64,000 nt of DNA from an uncultured Pelagibacteraceae bacterium (lineage in GTDB: Bacteria; Pseudomonadota; Alphaproteobacteria; Pelagibacterales; Pelagibacteraceae): NCBI GenBank assembly GCA_902566365.1, contig CACFIH010000004.1, forward strand, positions 33,290-97,289, written 5' to 3'. Made by a program: the position numbers and the translations under genes. The notes under the pieces are model-generated. The model was not told the DNA's origin and ran no database searches. It saw only the letters and a list, made by a program, of their open reading frames with translations. This document shows positions 27,036 through 37,027 of the stretch, piece after piece. The stretch's first letter is position 1; each line of letters starts with the position of its first letter.

Positions 27036-28715
27036 ATGATCAAAATTTTTAAATTTATTTTAATTATATTACTCTATCAAAGCCCCCTACATTCTAAAAG
27101 CACAAGTTTTAATAATTTTAATTCAAAAGATTTATCAAATTATTTTTCAGGAATAGTGGCGTCGGAAAATCGGATGAACTCTGAAGCATTAAAATTTTTT
27201 AACTCATCAAAAAACTTACTTTATGAATATGATCCTTTTCTTCAAAGATATGTAACAACATTAGTTCTAGAAAAAAAAATTGACCAAGCAATAAGTATAA
27301 TTAAAAAAAACATTAAAAATGAAAATATTGATTTTTTTGATGCTTATTTATTACTTATTATAGACAGATTAAAAGAAGACGATATTGAAAAGGCTTATGA
27401 ATATTTAAATACTTCAAGAAAATTTGTAAATCAAAATAGATTTGATGCAGCTATTTTTGAGACATTAAATCAATACCTGTATACTTTTAAAGAAAAAAAA
27501 TTTATATCAAAAAAAAAAAATTTTGGTAATTTATCTTTTATAGCTGATACTTTTTTAAGATGTTATTTAGCTGATCCAAAAACAGAAGTTTATTTCTCAA
27601 ATTTGATTAATAAAAGTGAAGCTGACTATAGTAGATATATATATTTTTATCTAAGTTATTTAATTGAAAATAAAAAATTTGATGTAGCCAATGAACTTGC
27701 TCAAGAAATAAATTATATAAATTCAACCTTATTACTATCCCAAGGTAAAAGTTGGATAGAGAGTGAGGATTTTAAAAAATTTGAAAGTGTATTTTCTTGT
27801 AAAAATTATAATCATATTATAAGCGAATTTTTATTTTTAATTTCAAATCTGTATTCATCCCAAGACAATTATGAAAGATCAAATTTTTACTCACATCTTT
27901 CAAATTATCTAAATCCTGAATTTATTTATAATTTATCATTGGTTGTTGAAAATTATTATTTTAAGAAAGATTACGAAATTTCAAAAAAAATATTAAGAAA
28001 TTTTAAAAAAAATGATGAGTTTTACTTTTGGTATCGTATAAAAAAAGAAGCCCAGATTATTGCAAAACAAAAAAATCAAGAGAAATCGATAGATTTTATT
28101 TCTTCTGAGTTTAAAAAAATTTACAAACCAAATAATAAAATGATTTTTGATTTAGCAAATTTTTATAAAAATGCTAAAGACTATAAAACAGCTATAACTT
28201 ATTATTCGATAGTAATTGAAAATCTAAAAAATGATTCTGAAATTAAATCAAGTATTCTTTATAGACGAGGTGGAAGTTATGAAAGATTGGGCGATTATGA
28301 CAATTCAGACAAAGATCTATTAGCATCATTAAGTATAAATTCAGAAGATGCTTATGTTTTAAATTATTTGGCTTATTCTTGGTTAGAAAGAAATTATAAA
28401 ATAAAAGATGCTATTAAAATGCTGGAAAAAGCATATTCTATAAAAAAAGAGGATCCTTATATAATCGATTCTATTGGTTGGGCTTATTATTTAATCAACG
28501 ATTATCATAAAGCTGAAAAATTTTTAAAACAGGCTGTAGAATTGATGCCAGATGACCCGGTTGTTAATGATCATTATGGGGACATATTATGGAAATTAAA
28601 CCAAAAAATTCAGGCAAGATATTTTTGGAATAATGTACTTAAAATGGAAGACGTCGAGGAGGATATGATTAATAAAATTAAAGATAAATTAATTTATGGC
28701 CCTAAAAATGTTTAA
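27036..28715 (+). CDS. TPR repeat protein, probably exported
   Basis: A 559-aa protein with an N-terminal hydrophobic signal segment (residues 1-20, ending LHSKST). Helical repeats follow throughout. The clearest tetratricopeptide repeats are near residues 405-540, for example AYVLNYLAYSWLER, PYIIDSIGWAYYL and PVVNDHYGDILWKL. Such proteins are common before ispE in alphaproteobacteria and act as scaffolds in the envelope; no enzyme motif is seen. It diverges from the glycosylase gene with 14 bp between starts and precedes ispE by 3 bp. Confidence 0.85.
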   Translation: MIKIFKFILIILLYQSPLHSKSTSFNNFNSKDLSNYFSGIVASENRMNSEALKFFNSSKNLLYEYDPFLQRYVTTLVLEKKIDQAISIIKKNIKNENIDFFDAYLLLIIDRLKEDDIEKAYEYLNTSRKFVNQNRFDAAIFETLNQYLYTFKEKKFISKKKNFGNLSFIADTFLRCYLADPKTEVYFSNLINKSEADYSRYIYFYLSYLIENKKFDVANELAQEINYINSTLLLSQGKSWIESEDFKKFESVFSCKNYNHIISEFLFLISNLYSSQDNYERSNFYSHLSNYLNPEFIYNLSLVVENYYFKKDYEISKKILRNFKKNDEFYFWYRIKKEAQIIAKQKNQEKSIDFISSEFKKIYKPNNKMIFDLANFYKNAKDYKTAITYYSIVIENLKNDSEIKSSILYRRGGSYERLGDYDNSDKDLLASLSINSEDAYVLNYLAYSWLERNYKIKDAIKMLEKAYSIKKEDPYIIDSIGWAYYLINDYHKAEKFLKQAVELMPDDPVVNDHYGDILWKLNQKIQARYFWNNVLKMEDVEEDMINKIKDKLIYGPKNV

Positions 28716-28718
28716 GAT

Positions 28719-29561
28719 ATGAATTTAAACAAAATCAAATCTTATGCCAAAATTAATTTAGCTTTAAATGTAATAAGAAAATCTGACAAGTTACACATCA
28801 TAGAAAGCCTAATTTCTTTTATTGATATTTATGATGTTATTTTTATTAAAAAAATTAAATCAAAAAATAATCATATTATTTTTGATGGAAAATTTTCCAA
28901 CAATATTAAAGCAAACAACACTGTTTCAAAATTATTCAAATTTTTGCATGAAAAAAAATATACCAATGAAAAATTTTTTATAAAAATTATAAAAAACATT
29001 CCACAGAAAGCCGGTTTAGGTGGCGGGTCAATGAACGCAGCTTTTATTTTAAAATATTTGATAAAAAAGAAAATAATAAAAGTAAGTAAAAAACAAATTT
29101 CTCAAATCTTAGAATATGTTGGATCAGACACTATATTAGGAATGGATACTAGAAGTGCAGTCTTAACATCAAATAATACGATCACAAGATTTGGTAATAC
29201 AAAAAAATTTTACACTTTAATCGTTAAACCTACTTTTGGCTGCTCTACTAAGGATATTTATTCTCAAGTAAAAAAATTTGATAAAATTGAATTTAAAAAT
29301 CCAAAAAAAATAATGTTCAAAGTAGAATATTTGAAAAAACTAAATAATTCTTTAGAGAAAATAGTGTTGGACAAATATTTCAGTTTAAAAAAAACAAAAT
29401 TTTATTTAGAAAATTTAGAAAACCCAATTTTTGTAAGAATGACAGGCTCAGGATCAGCTTTTGTCTCTTATTATGTTTCAAAAAAACAATGTGATAAAGC
29501 TAAAAAATTGTTCAATAAAAAATATAAAAAATACTGGTGTATAAGTTCAAAAACTATATAA
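28719..29561 (+). CDS. ispE: 4-diphosphocytidyl-2-C-methyl-D-erythritol kinase
   Basis: GHMP kinase of the MEP isoprenoid pathway. The N-terminus has SYAKINLALNVIRK with the conserved Lys and Asn. The ATP loop is PQKAGLGGGSMNAAF, and the C-terminal glycine motif is RMTGSGSAFV. It is 280 aa. The usual GADVPFF segment is altered to GSDTILGM, so substrate contacts differ slightly, yet all nucleotide-binding residues remain. It precedes tRNA-Gln by 29 bp. Confidence 0.93.
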   Translation: MNLNKIKSYAKINLALNVIRKSDKLHIIESLISFIDIYDVIFIKKIKSKNNHIIFDGKFSNNIKANNTVSKLFKFLHEKKYTNEKFFIKIIKNIPQKAGLGGGSMNAAFILKYLIKKKIIKVSKKQISQILEYVGSDTILGMDTRSAVLTSNNTITRFGNTKKFYTLIVKPTFGCSTKDIYSQVKKFDKIEFKNPKKIMFKVEYLKKLNNSLEKIVLDKYFSLKKTKFYLENLENPIFVRMTGSGSAFVSYYVSKKQCDKAKKLFNKKYKKYWCISSKTI

Positions 29562-29590
29562 GATTATTTTTGTTTTAAACAAAATTATTT

Positions 29591-29664
29591 TGGGGCGTAG
29601 CCAAGCGGTAAGGCACGGGTTTTTGGTACCTGCATCCTAGGTTCGAATCCTAGCGCCCCAGCCA
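29591..29664 (+). tRNA. tRNA-Gln (anticodon TTG), CCA encoded
   Basis: A complete cloverleaf. The acceptor TGGGGCG pairs with CGCCCCA. The D stem is GCC/GGC. The anticodon stem CGGGT/ACCTG encloses loop TTTTGGT with anticodon TTG at 29623-29625. The T stem CTAGG/CCTAG encloses TTCGAAT. The discriminator G is followed by genomic CCA at 29662-29664. It lies between ispE and cca, in the same direction. Confidence 0.97.
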
Positions 29665-29667
29665 AAT

Positions 29668-30942
29668 ATGAAAAAATTTTTAGACAAACTCTTTTTAAGA
29701 AACGATAATCTTAAAGAAGCAAGTAAAAATCTTAGAGACCTTTCTTTCAAAACTCCATGTTTAAAAATTTTTGAAGCAATTGAATCATTTTCTCAGTCAA
29801 GTGAAATTAGATACGTAGGTGGCTGTGTGAGAAAATCAATTTTAAATGAAAAAATAGATGATATTGATTTTGCAACAAATCTAGAGCCCAAAGATGTTTG
29901 TGAAGCTTTAGATAAAAATGAAATAAGATATTATGAAACTGGAATTGATTATGGAACAATCACTGTCACAATTGATAATTATAAATTTGAAATTACAAGT
30001 TTACGTGAGGATGTTTCTACTGATGGCCGTCATGCTTTGGTAAAATTCTCAACCGATTGGAAAAAAGATGCTTCAAGAAGAGATTTTACTATAAATGCAA
30101 TTTATTCTGATAAGAAGGGAAATTTATTTGACCCATATAATGGTCAAGATGATTTGAAAAATGGAGTAATTAGATTTATAGGTGATTCAGAAAAAAGAAT
30201 TCAGGAAGATTATCTTAGAATATTAAGATATTTAAGATTTTTTTTACAATATTCAAAAAAAAAACATAAGCCCGAAATAATCAGTATTTTGAAAAAAAAT
30301 ATTTTTGGTATTTCAAAATTATCAAAAGAAAGACTAATTAACGAGTTAAAAAAAATTCTAACTAAAGAAGTATTAATGAATTTAAAAAATGACAAATTAA
30401 GTTTAGAGATAATTAGACTTATATTTCCAGAACTAAAGTATTTTAATGTTTTTTTTAATAATAATTTTTACAAAAAAAATTTATTAGAGGAAGCTGATTT
30501 CATACTTTTAATTTCTCTGTTAATTGTAGACGAGACAGATAATGTAGACTATTTTTTATATAAATATAAAATTTCTAAGAAGGATAGTAAAAGAATTAAA
30601 AACATTCATGACTTTTACAAAGAAAAAATAACCTCAAAATCATTTTCAGAAAGAAATATGAATAGTATCTTCTACTATAAAGGTAAAGATGCGATAGATG
30701 ATATCTTGAACTTTAAGATTATTAAGTCGAGTAAAATTCAAAATGATCTAATTCGATTGGCTAAATCATACAAAGATAAAACAATCCCTAATATTCCGAT
30801 CAAAGCAGACATATTGATGAAAAAGTATCAAATTCCGGAGGGTAAAATTTTAGGTGAAAAGTTAAAGAAGATCGAAACTGAGTGGGTAAATAACAACTTT
30901 AGAATTTCTGATAATCAAATTAAAAAAATAATTGAAATTTAA
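29668..30942 (+). CDS. cca: CCA tRNA nucleotidyltransferase
   Basis: Adds or repairs the 3' CCA of tRNAs. The 424-aa class II enzyme has the nucleotidyltransferase signature [21 protein letters not shown] with the metal-binding Asp pair. It also has [10 protein letters not shown] and the [13 protein letters not shown] helix used in template-free nucleotide choice. The start ATG lies just 3 nt after the CCA end of tRNA-Gln. The stop shares a TTAA with convergent greA. Confidence 0.95.
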   Translation: MKKFLDKLFLRNDNLKEASKNLRDLSFKTPCLKIFEAIESFSQSSEIRYVGGCVRKSILNEKIDDIDFATNLEPKDVCEALDKNEIRYYETGIDYGTITVTIDNYKFEITSLREDVSTDGRHALVKFSTDWKKDASRRDFTINAIYSDKKGNLFDPYNGQDDLKNGVIRFIGDSEKRIQEDYLRILRYLRFFLQYSKKKHKPEIISILKKNIFGISKLSKERLINELKKILTKEVLMNLKNDKLSLEIIRLIFPELKYFNVFFNNNFYKKNLLEEADFILLISLLIVDETDNVDYFLYKYKISKKDSKRIKNIHDFYKEKITSKSFSERNMNSIFYYKGKDAIDDILNFKIIKSSKIQNDLIRLAKSYKDKTIPNIPIKADILMKKYQIPEGKILGEKLKKIETEWVNNNFRISDNQIKKIIEI

Positions 30943-31415
30943 ATATATTTCACATCTTTAATTTCAAAGTTTTTTATTCCTGCAGGTGTATTAATCTCGA
31001 CTAAATCATCTTTATTTTTTCCAATCAGCCCTTTTCCAATTGGTGATTTAAAATAAATTAATCTATCTTTGAGATCTGCTTCATCTTTCCCAACAATTTT
31101 ATAATTGATTTTTTCACCAGTGTCTAAGTTTTCTAAAAAAACTGTTGAACCAAAAATTACTTTTCCTTCATTATTTAATTTTGTAATATCTATTACATTT
31201 GCTCTTGCAATTAGATTATTTATTTCTGTTATACGGCCTTCATTATGAGACTGCTCTTCTTTAGCAGCGTGGTACTCCGCATTTTCTTTAAGGTCACCAT
31301 GAGATCTTGCCTCTGCAATTGCTGCAACTATCTCTGGTCTTTTTTTTTCTTTTAAAAAAATAAGTTCCTCTTTTAATTTATTTAATCCATTTAAAGTAAT
31401 TGGTTCTTTCTCCAT
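30939..31415 (-). CDS. greA: transcription elongation factor GreA
   Basis: Rescues backtracked RNA polymerase by stimulating transcript cleavage. It is 158 aa. The N-terminal coiled coil has the acidic tip in [18 protein letters not shown]. The C-terminal FKBP-like domain has [18 protein letters not shown]. hemF lies 6 bp upstream in the same direction. Confidence 0.97.
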   Translation of the reverse strand: MEKEPITLNGLNKLKEELIFLKEKKRPEIVAAIAEARSHGDLKENAEYHAAKEEQSHNEGRITEINNLIARANVIDITKLNNEGKVIFGSTVFLENLDTGEKINYKIVGKDEADLKDRLIYFKSPIGKGLIGKNKDDLVEINTPAGIKNFEIKDVKYI

Positions 31416-31421
31416 AAAATT

Positions 31422-32249
31422 TTATTTCCATTTTGCTAATGGTGGTAATGACATGAGAATACCTTCAACGTTCCCACCAGTTTGTAATCCAAATTTTGTT
31501 CCTCTATCATATAATAAGTTAAATTCAGTATATCTACCTCTTTTAAAATATTGTATTTCTTTATCTTTTGATGACCATTTTTGTTTTATTTTTTTTTTAA
31601 TAATTTTTTGAAATATCAATTGAAATGTAGTTCCAACATCTCTAACAAAATTAAAATCTTTTTGAAAATTATCTTTTTTATAATCAAAAAAAATTCCTCC
31701 TATACCTCTGGGTTCTTTTCTGTGGGCTAAATAAAAATATTCATCACACCATTTTTTATACTTTTTATAATAATTTCTATTGTGTTTATCACACATTTTT
31801 TTGAGTATTTTGTGAAAATCTTTTTTTTCAATATCATCTTTTTTTGAGGGTGTTACATCCATTCCCCCACCAAACCAGTCCTTAGTGGTACAAATATATC
31901 TCGTATTGAAATGCATTGCAGGAATTAGTGGATTTCTCATGTGCATCACTACAGAGATACCACTTGCCCAAAATCTTGGATCTTTTCTTGCCCCAAGAAT
32001 ATTTTTATGAAATTGTTTTGGAAATTTTCCATATACTTTTGAAAAATTGACTCCAACTTTATCAAAAACTTTTCCATCCTTTAAAATTCTATATTCTCCA
32101 CCACCTTCATCTTTTTTTAAATTTCTTTTCCAGGATGTTGACTTAAATTTTAGCTTCTTTGGTTCTAAATCATATATAGACGCACAAATAGAATTTTGTA
32201 AAGTTTTGAACCAATTACTAGTTAAATCTTTTTTGATTTCTAAATCCAT
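31422..32249 (-). CDS. hemF: oxygen-dependent coproporphyrinogen III oxidase
   Basis: Aerobic heme synthesis step giving protoporphyrinogen IX; it needs O2 rather than an Fe-S radical SAM centre. Signature parts are HMRNPLIPAMHFNTRYI with the active-site His, WFGGGMDVTP, and the C-terminal GRYTEFNLLYDRGTKFGLQTGG. Its length of 275 aa is slightly short but complete. It lies downstream of trmL and near the bc1 operon, in keeping with heme demand. Confidence 0.96.
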   Translation of the reverse strand: MDLEIKKDLTSNWFKTLQNSICASIYDLEPKKLKFKSTSWKRNLKKDEGGGEYRILKDGKVFDKVGVNFSKVYGKFPKQFHKNILGARKDPRFWASGISVVMHMRNPLIPAMHFNTRYICTTKDWFGGGMDVTPSKKDDIEKKDFHKILKKMCDKHNRNYYKKYKKWCDEYFYLAHRKEPRGIGGIFFDYKKDNFQKDFNFVRDVGTTFQLIFQKIIKKKIKQKWSSKDKEIQYFKRGRYTEFNLLYDRGTKFGLQTGGNVEGILMSLPPLAKWK

Positions 32250-32250
32250 A

Positions 32251-32724
32251 TTAAACTAATTTAATTTGTCTTAAACTTTCTGCCAGTATGATCGCTACTG
32301 ATGATGCAATATTTAGAGAACGCATATTATTTTTCATTGGTATTTTCAATCTATTTTTTACTAATTTATGAATACTTTCAGGGACACCTGCACTCTCTCT
32401 TCCAAATAAAATAGTATCATTTACCTCAAATTTAAATTTAGTGTAAGATATAGATGCTTTCGTAGTCATCAATATAATTCTTTGATTCTTTTTTGACTCA
32501 AAAAAATGATTAGAACTTGGATAGAATTCTATCTCTTCTACATTCATGTAATCCATAACTACCCGTTTTAATCTTTTATCGGTTAACAAAAAACCACAAG
32601 GTTCAATAATCTCTAATTTTGCACCAAGACAAGCACAAGTTCTTATAATTGCTGCGGTGTTTTGAGGGATATCTGGCTCAAATAATGCAATTTTAGGCCC
32701 TTGATTTTTCAGTTTATGTGTCAT
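32251..32724 (-). CDS. trmL: tRNA (cytidine34-2'-O)-methyltransferase TrmL
   Basis: SPOUT methyltransferase for the wobble base of tRNA-Leu species. It is 157 aa. Conserved parts are IALFEPDIPQNTAAIIRTCACLGA at the N-terminus, LFGRESAGVP in the knot and PMKNNMRSLNIASSVAI at the C-terminus. The start gives MTHKLKNQGP. It diverges from petA across a 93-bp gap that holds two inverted repeats. Confidence 0.93.
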   Translation of the reverse strand: MTHKLKNQGPKIALFEPDIPQNTAAIIRTCACLGAKLEIIEPCGFLLTDKRLKRVVMDYMNVEEIEFYPSSNHFFESKKNQRIILMTTKASISYTKFKFEVNDTILFGRESAGVPESIHKLVKNRLKIPMKNNMRSLNIASSVAIILAESLRQIKLV

Positions 32725-32732
32725 TCTATCAG

Positions 32733-32772
32733 TAGTAAATTTACTAATTTATATTATATGAAATCATATAAT
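32733..32772. promoter_or_regulatory. two inverted repeats in the trmL-petA intergenic region
   Basis: TAGTAAATTTACTA at 32733-32746 is a perfect 14-bp palindrome. Six bases further, two 9-bp arms ATTATATGA and TCATATAAT with an AA spacer form a perfect inverted repeat at 32753-32772. Both sit upstream of petA, where an operator could act. A+T-rich DNA gives such repeats by chance more often, so operator function is a guess. No U-run terminator is seen. Confidence 0.4.
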
Positions 32773-32817
32773 TAAGTAGAAATAATCTATATTGAGTATA
32801 TTTAATTAAAAATACCG

Positions 32818-33327
32818 ATGTCAGAAAAAAAAACCAATAGAAGGGACTTTTTATTTACAGCAACCTATGCTGTTGGAGCTGTAGGTGTAGCTGCAACAAT
32901 TTGGCCAATGATTGACCAGATGAACCCAGACGCTTCTGTGAAAGCTTTAGCAAGCACTGAAGTTGATATAAGTGCTGTCAATCCAGGAAAGACAATAACA
33001 GTTCTATGGAGAGGAAAACCGGTATTCATTAGAAGAAGAACAGATGATGAGATTACTGAAGCTAGAGCAGTGCAGATGGATGAATTAAAGCATCCCGAGA
33101 AAGATGAGGACAGGGTAAAAAATCCAGAGTGGTTAGTAATGCTCGGTGTTTGTACCCATTTAGGGTGTGTTCCTTTAGATCAAAAAGGTGATTTTAATGG
33201 ATGGTTTTGTCCATGTCACGGATCTCATTATGATACTTCAGGAAGAATTAGAAAAGGTCCTGCTCCAACAAACATGGAAATACCAAAATATGAATTTGTT
33301 AATAGTAATACAATTAAGATAGGATAA
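32818..33327 (+). CDS. petA: ubiquinol-cytochrome c reductase Rieske iron-sulfur subunit
   Basis: Rieske subunit of complex III, 169 aa. The N-terminus has a Tat-type NRRDFLF motif followed by the membrane helix at about 14-32. The [2Fe-2S] ligands lie in CTHLGC (C112, H114) and CPCHG (C131, H134); C117 and C133 form the disulfide. [16 protein letters not shown] segment frames the site. It starts the petABC operon; petB follows after 5 bp. Confidence 0.98.
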   Translation: MSEKKTNRRDFLFTATYAVGAVGVAATIWPMIDQMNPDASVKALASTEVDISAVNPGKTITVLWRGKPVFIRRRTDDEITEARAVQMDELKHPEKDEDRVKNPEWLVMLGVCTHLGCVPLDQKGDFNGWFCPCHGSHYDTSGRIRKGPAPTNMEIPKYEFVNSNTIKIG

Positions 33328-33332
33328 AATTT

Positions 33333-34595
33333 ATGAGTGATCACAATTACACACCTAACTCTAAATTTGGTAAATGGTTTAATGATAGACTTCCACTTTT
33401 AACATTAGCAAATCATTTAACAGAGTATCCAACACCTAAGAACTTAAATTATTGGTGGACCTTTGGTGGGATACTTACCTTTTGTTTAATTACTCAAATT
33501 GTTACAGGTCTTGTATTAGCAATGCACTACATCGCTCATGCTGATATGGCATTTGATAGTGTTGAACATATTATGAGAGATGTAAATTATGGATGGTTGA
33601 TAAGATACATTCATGCTAATGGAGCCTCAATGTTTTTTCTTGCTGTTTATATACATATCTTTAGATCATTATTTTATGGATCATATAAAGCTCCCAGAGA
33701 AGTAATCTGGATTATAGGTATTATAATTTATTTATTAATGATGGCTGCTGCCTTTATGGGTTACGTGCTTCCTTGGGGACAAATGAGTTTTTGGGGAGCA
33801 ACTGTTATAACAAATCTTTTTAGCGCTATCCCGTTGGTTGGAGAGGGAATTGTTACCTGGTTGTGGGGAGGCTATTCTGTGGACAATCCAACTTTAACAA
33901 GATTTTTTACACTTCATTATCTTATTCCGTTTTTAATTCTTGGTTTAGTTGTTTTACACATTTGGGCATTACATGTGCCAGGAAATAATAATCCTGTAGG
34001 AATTGATATAAAAAAACCTTCAAAAGATACAGTGCCATTTCATCCATATATTGTAATTAAAGATGGTTTTGCTTTGTTAATGTTCATGATCGTATTTGCA
34101 TTTTTTGTTTTTTATACTCCAAATATTTTAGGTCATGCTGACAATTACATTGAAGCAGATCCGTTAGTCACACCTGCTCATATTGTACCAGAATGGTACT
34201 TGTTACCTTTCTATGCAATTTTAAGATCTGTACCTGATAAACTTTTGGGAGTTGTCGCAATGTTATCTGCAATTTTAATTCTAGCAGCTCTCCCATGGCT
34301 TGACACTTCAAAAGTAAGATCTGCAGTTTTCAGACCTCTATATAAACAATTTTATTGGATATTAGTAGCTGATGTTTTGATTTTAGGTTATGTAGGAGCA
34401 ATGCCTGCTGAGGGTTTATACTTATTGGTAGCTAGAGTTGCAACTGCCTATTATTTTTTACATTTTTTAGTCATACTTCCATTATTGGGCTTAAGGGAAA
34501 AAACAACTCCTGTTCCGCTAAGCATCACGGAACCAATTTTGGGAGGTACTTCGAATTTGGCTACGGCTAAAAACAAAAATGATTTAAAAATATAA
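33333..34595 (+). CDS. petB: ubiquinol-cytochrome c reductase cytochrome b subunit
   Basis: Eight-helix core of complex III, 420 aa, carrying hemes bL and bH and both quinone sites. Heme ligands are in the helix-B AMHYIAH and [16 protein letters not shown] segments and in helix D ([22 protein letters not shown]). The Qo-site PEWY motif is in [11 protein letters not shown]. Length is typical for alphaproteobacteria with all eight helices. Confidence 0.98.
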   Translation: MSDHNYTPNSKFGKWFNDRLPLLTLANHLTEYPTPKNLNYWWTFGGILTFCLITQIVTGLVLAMHYIAHADMAFDSVEHIMRDVNYGWLIRYIHANGASMFFLAVYIHIFRSLFYGSYKAPREVIWIIGIIIYLLMMAAAFMGYVLPWGQMSFWGATVITNLFSAIPLVGEGIVTWLWGGYSVDNPTLTRFFTLHYLIPFLILGLVVLHIWALHVPGNNNPVGIDIKKPSKDTVPFHPYIVIKDGFALLMFMIVFAFFVFYTPNILGHADNYIEADPLVTPAHIVPEWYLLPFYAILRSVPDKLLGVVAMLSAILILAALPWLDTSKVRSAVFRPLYKQFYWILVADVLILGYVGAMPAEGLYLLVARVATAYYFLHFLVILPLLGLREKTTPVPLSITEPILGGTSNLATAKNKNDLKI

Positions 34596-34605
34596 TAAAA
34601 AAATT

Positions 34606-35385
34606 GTGAAAAAAATATTAAATTTATTATCATCTATATTGGTAATCTTTAGTATTTCTTTGAATGTTGTTTCTGCAGAAAAAGTTGAATATTTAAAAAC
34701 TGATTGGAGCTTTAAAGGTCTATTTGGAAAATTTGATCGTGCATCACTTCAAAGAGGTTATCAAGTTTATACAGAGGTATGCTCATCTTGCCATTCAATG
34801 AAATATTTAAGTTATAGGAATCTAGCAGAAAAAGGTGGTCCAGAATTTTCAATAGAACAAGCAAAAGCAATCGCGTCCTCCTTTGAGGTTATTGATGGTC
34901 CAAATTCAGATGGAGAGATGTTTACTAGACCTGGAAAATTATCAGATAAATTCGTGATGCCATATGATAATGTAAAAGCCGCGCAGGCAGCTAATGGAGG
35001 TGCATATCCTCCAGATATGTCAGTTTTAGTTAAAGCTCGAAAGGGTGGTGTTGATTATATTTATTCTTTATTACAAGGATATGAAGATCCTCCCGCTGGA
35101 ATAACTTTAGATGATGGAGTCTATTATAATAAGTTTATGTATGGAAATAAGATTAAAATGTCAAATCAACTTTCAGATGGATTAATTCAATATGCAGATG
35201 GAACAAATGCAACTGTTGAGCAAATGTCTAAAGATGTGACTACTTTTTTGATGTGGGCTGCCGAACCTCATTTAGAGGCAAGGCATAAAATGGGTTTTAA
35301 AGCGATTGTATATTTAATTATACTTACTGTTTTAGTTTATTTTAGTATGAAAAAAATTTGGTCACGTATTGAAACGAAAGTTTAA
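34606..35385 (+). CDS. petC: ubiquinol-cytochrome c reductase cytochrome c1
   Basis: Membrane-anchored c-type heme subunit, 259 aa. Start is GTG (read as Met: MKKILNLLSS); no better ATG exists. The signal peptide covers about residues 1-24 (ending VSAE). The heme motif is C59-S-S-C62-H63, and the axial Met probably lies in the later KMSNQL or MPYDN segments. The C-terminal helix at about 233-251 is the membrane anchor. The stop overlaps convergent ychF by 24 bp. Confidence 0.96.
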   Translation: MKKILNLLSSILVIFSISLNVVSAEKVEYLKTDWSFKGLFGKFDRASLQRGYQVYTEVCSSCHSMKYLSYRNLAEKGGPEFSIEQAKAIASSFEVIDGPNSDGEMFTRPGKLSDKFVMPYDNVKAAQAANGGAYPPDMSVLVKARKGGVDYIYSLLQGYEDPPAGITLDDGVYYNKFMYGNKIKMSNQLSDGLIQYADGTNATVEQMSKDVTTFLMWAAEPHLEARHKMGFKAIVYLIILTVLVYFSMKKIWSRIETKV

Positions 35386-36435
35386 TACATCTCCATCATT
35401 AACGATATAATCTTTACCTTCTAGTCTCATTTTACCATTATTTTTTGAGTTTACCCATCCTTCATTTGAAATAAAATCATCATAAGAAATTGTTTCAGCT
35501 CTGATAAATCCTTTTTCAAAATCTGTATGTATTTCTCCAGCTGCTTTTGGTGCTGTGCTATTTTTTTGGATAGTCCAAGCTCTAGTCTCTTCAGGTCCAG
35601 AAGTAAAAAAAGTATCTAGTTCAAGAATATTGTAAGCTTTTTTAATTAAAAAATCTAATCCAGTCTCTTTTATACCAATCATATCCATATAGTTTTTTTT
35701 TTCATTTAAATCCAATGAGTTAATTTGATTTTCAATTTCTGCAGAAACAATTAAAGTATTATTAATACCAAATTTTTGTATAAAAGTTTTTGTGTATTCA
35801 TTTCCATTTTGTAAACTTTGCTCATCAACATTACAGACATATATTTTCGGTTTTACTGATAATAATCCACTTTGACGAATTTTTTTCTTGCTGAATTGTG
35901 ATTTTAAAATTGATAAATCTTTTTCATTATTTATTAAGTTTAGTGCGATTTCAAGTATTTTTATTTGATCTTCGTCTATATTTTTTTTATTGTTCTTTTC
36001 TAATCGTTTCTGTATAGACTCTAAATCTGCCAGCATCATTTCCGTTTCTATTATTTCAAGGTCTCTTACTGGATCTACATTTGAATTTACATTTTGAATA
36101 TCACTAGAGTCAAAACATCTAATCATATGAATTATCGCATCAACTTCTCTTATGTGTGAAAGAAATTTATTGCCAAGCCCTTCACCTTTTGATGCACCTT
36201 TAACTAAACCAGCTATATCAACAAAAGATATACTAGTATTAATAATTTTTTTGGATTTAGATATTTTTGCTAAGTTATTTAGCCTTACATCGGGGACGGG
36301 GACAACTCCCACATTAGGGTCAATTGTGCAAAACGGAAAATTTGCTGCTTGTGCTTTGTTAGAATTTGTTACGGCGTTAAACAATGTGGATTTACCAACA
36401 TTAGGTAGCCCAACAATTCCACACTTTAAACTCAT
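35362..36435 (-). CDS. ychF: redox-responsive P-loop ATPase YchF
   Basis: OBG-family nucleotidase of 357 aa that prefers ATP and binds ribosomes. The P-loop is GLPNVGKSTLFNAVT near residue 10. Switch regions are NFPFCTIDPNVGVVPVPD and FVDIAGLVKGASKGEGLGN. The TGS domain is at the C-terminus. It directly follows pth with a one-base overlap, the common pth-ychF pair. Confidence 0.97.
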   Translation of the reverse strand: MSLKCGIVGLPNVGKSTLFNAVTNSNKAQAANFPFCTIDPNVGVVPVPDVRLNNLAKISKSKKIINTSISFVDIAGLVKGASKGEGLGNKFLSHIREVDAIIHMIRCFDSSDIQNVNSNVDPVRDLEIIETEMMLADLESIQKRLEKNNKKNIDEDQIKILEIALNLINNEKDLSILKSQFSKKKIRQSGLLSVKPKIYVCNVDEQSLQNGNEYTKTFIQKFGINNTLIVSAEIENQINSLDLNEKKNYMDMIGIKETGLDFLIKKAYNILELDTFFTSGPEETRAWTIQKNSTAPKAAGEIHTDFEKGFIRAETISYDDFISNEGWVNSKNNGKMRLEGKDYIVNDGDVLNFRFNT

Positions 36436-36995
36436 TACTTATTATTTACAGTACTTGAAAATAAATCTAACTTTTTTTCAACAAGGATAGAAATAGAGTC
36501 TGTTATATCTTTTGAAACTTTTTCAATACCTACAGTCTCATCATCATCAAAGTTTTGCAAAACATAATCAGCAATTTCTATATTTCCTTTTGGCTTTCCT
36601 ATACCTATTCTTACTCTTGAATAATCTTTGCCAATAAATTTATCAATTGACTCTATTCCATTGTGACCTGCGCTAGATCCACCAAACTTCGCTTTAATTT
36701 TTCCAAATTCAACATCTAAATCATCATGAAAAACTATAACGTCCTCAGATTCAATTTTAAAATACTCAATTAATTCTCTTATACAAATTCCAGAGTTATT
36801 CATGAACGTTAAAGGCTTTATAGCATATACTTTTTGATTATTGATTTTTCCAGTTGTCAAAAGACCTTTAAATTTTGGTTTTTGTTTTGAGAGGCCAAAT
36901 TCTTTATTAATTGAGTCTATAATTCTAAATCCAACATTATGTCTATTGTTTTCACTATTTGGTGTCGGATTACCTAGACCTACAAATAAAAGCAT
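36435..36995 (-). CDS. pth: peptidyl-tRNA hydrolase
   Basis: Releases peptides from dropped-off peptidyl-tRNA. It is 186 aa. The catalytic His is in NNRHNVGFRIID near residue 20. FMNNSG holds the conserved Asn, and FHDDLDVEFGKIKAKFGGSSAGHNG holds the Asp and second Asn. It lies between rplY and ychF in the conserved prs-rplY-pth-ychF order. Confidence 0.97.
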   Translation of the reverse strand: MLLFVGLGNPTPNSENNRHNVGFRIIDSINKEFGLSKQKPKFKGLLTTGKINNQKVYAIKPLTFMNNSGICIRELIEYFKIESEDVIVFHDDLDVEFGKIKAKFGGSSAGHNGIESIDKFIGKDYSRVRIGIGKPKGNIEIADYVLQNFDDDETVGIEKVSKDITDSISILVEKKLDLFSSTVNNK

Positions 36996-37027
36996 ATAAA
37001 AATTAGATTAATTTCAAATTTAGTGGA

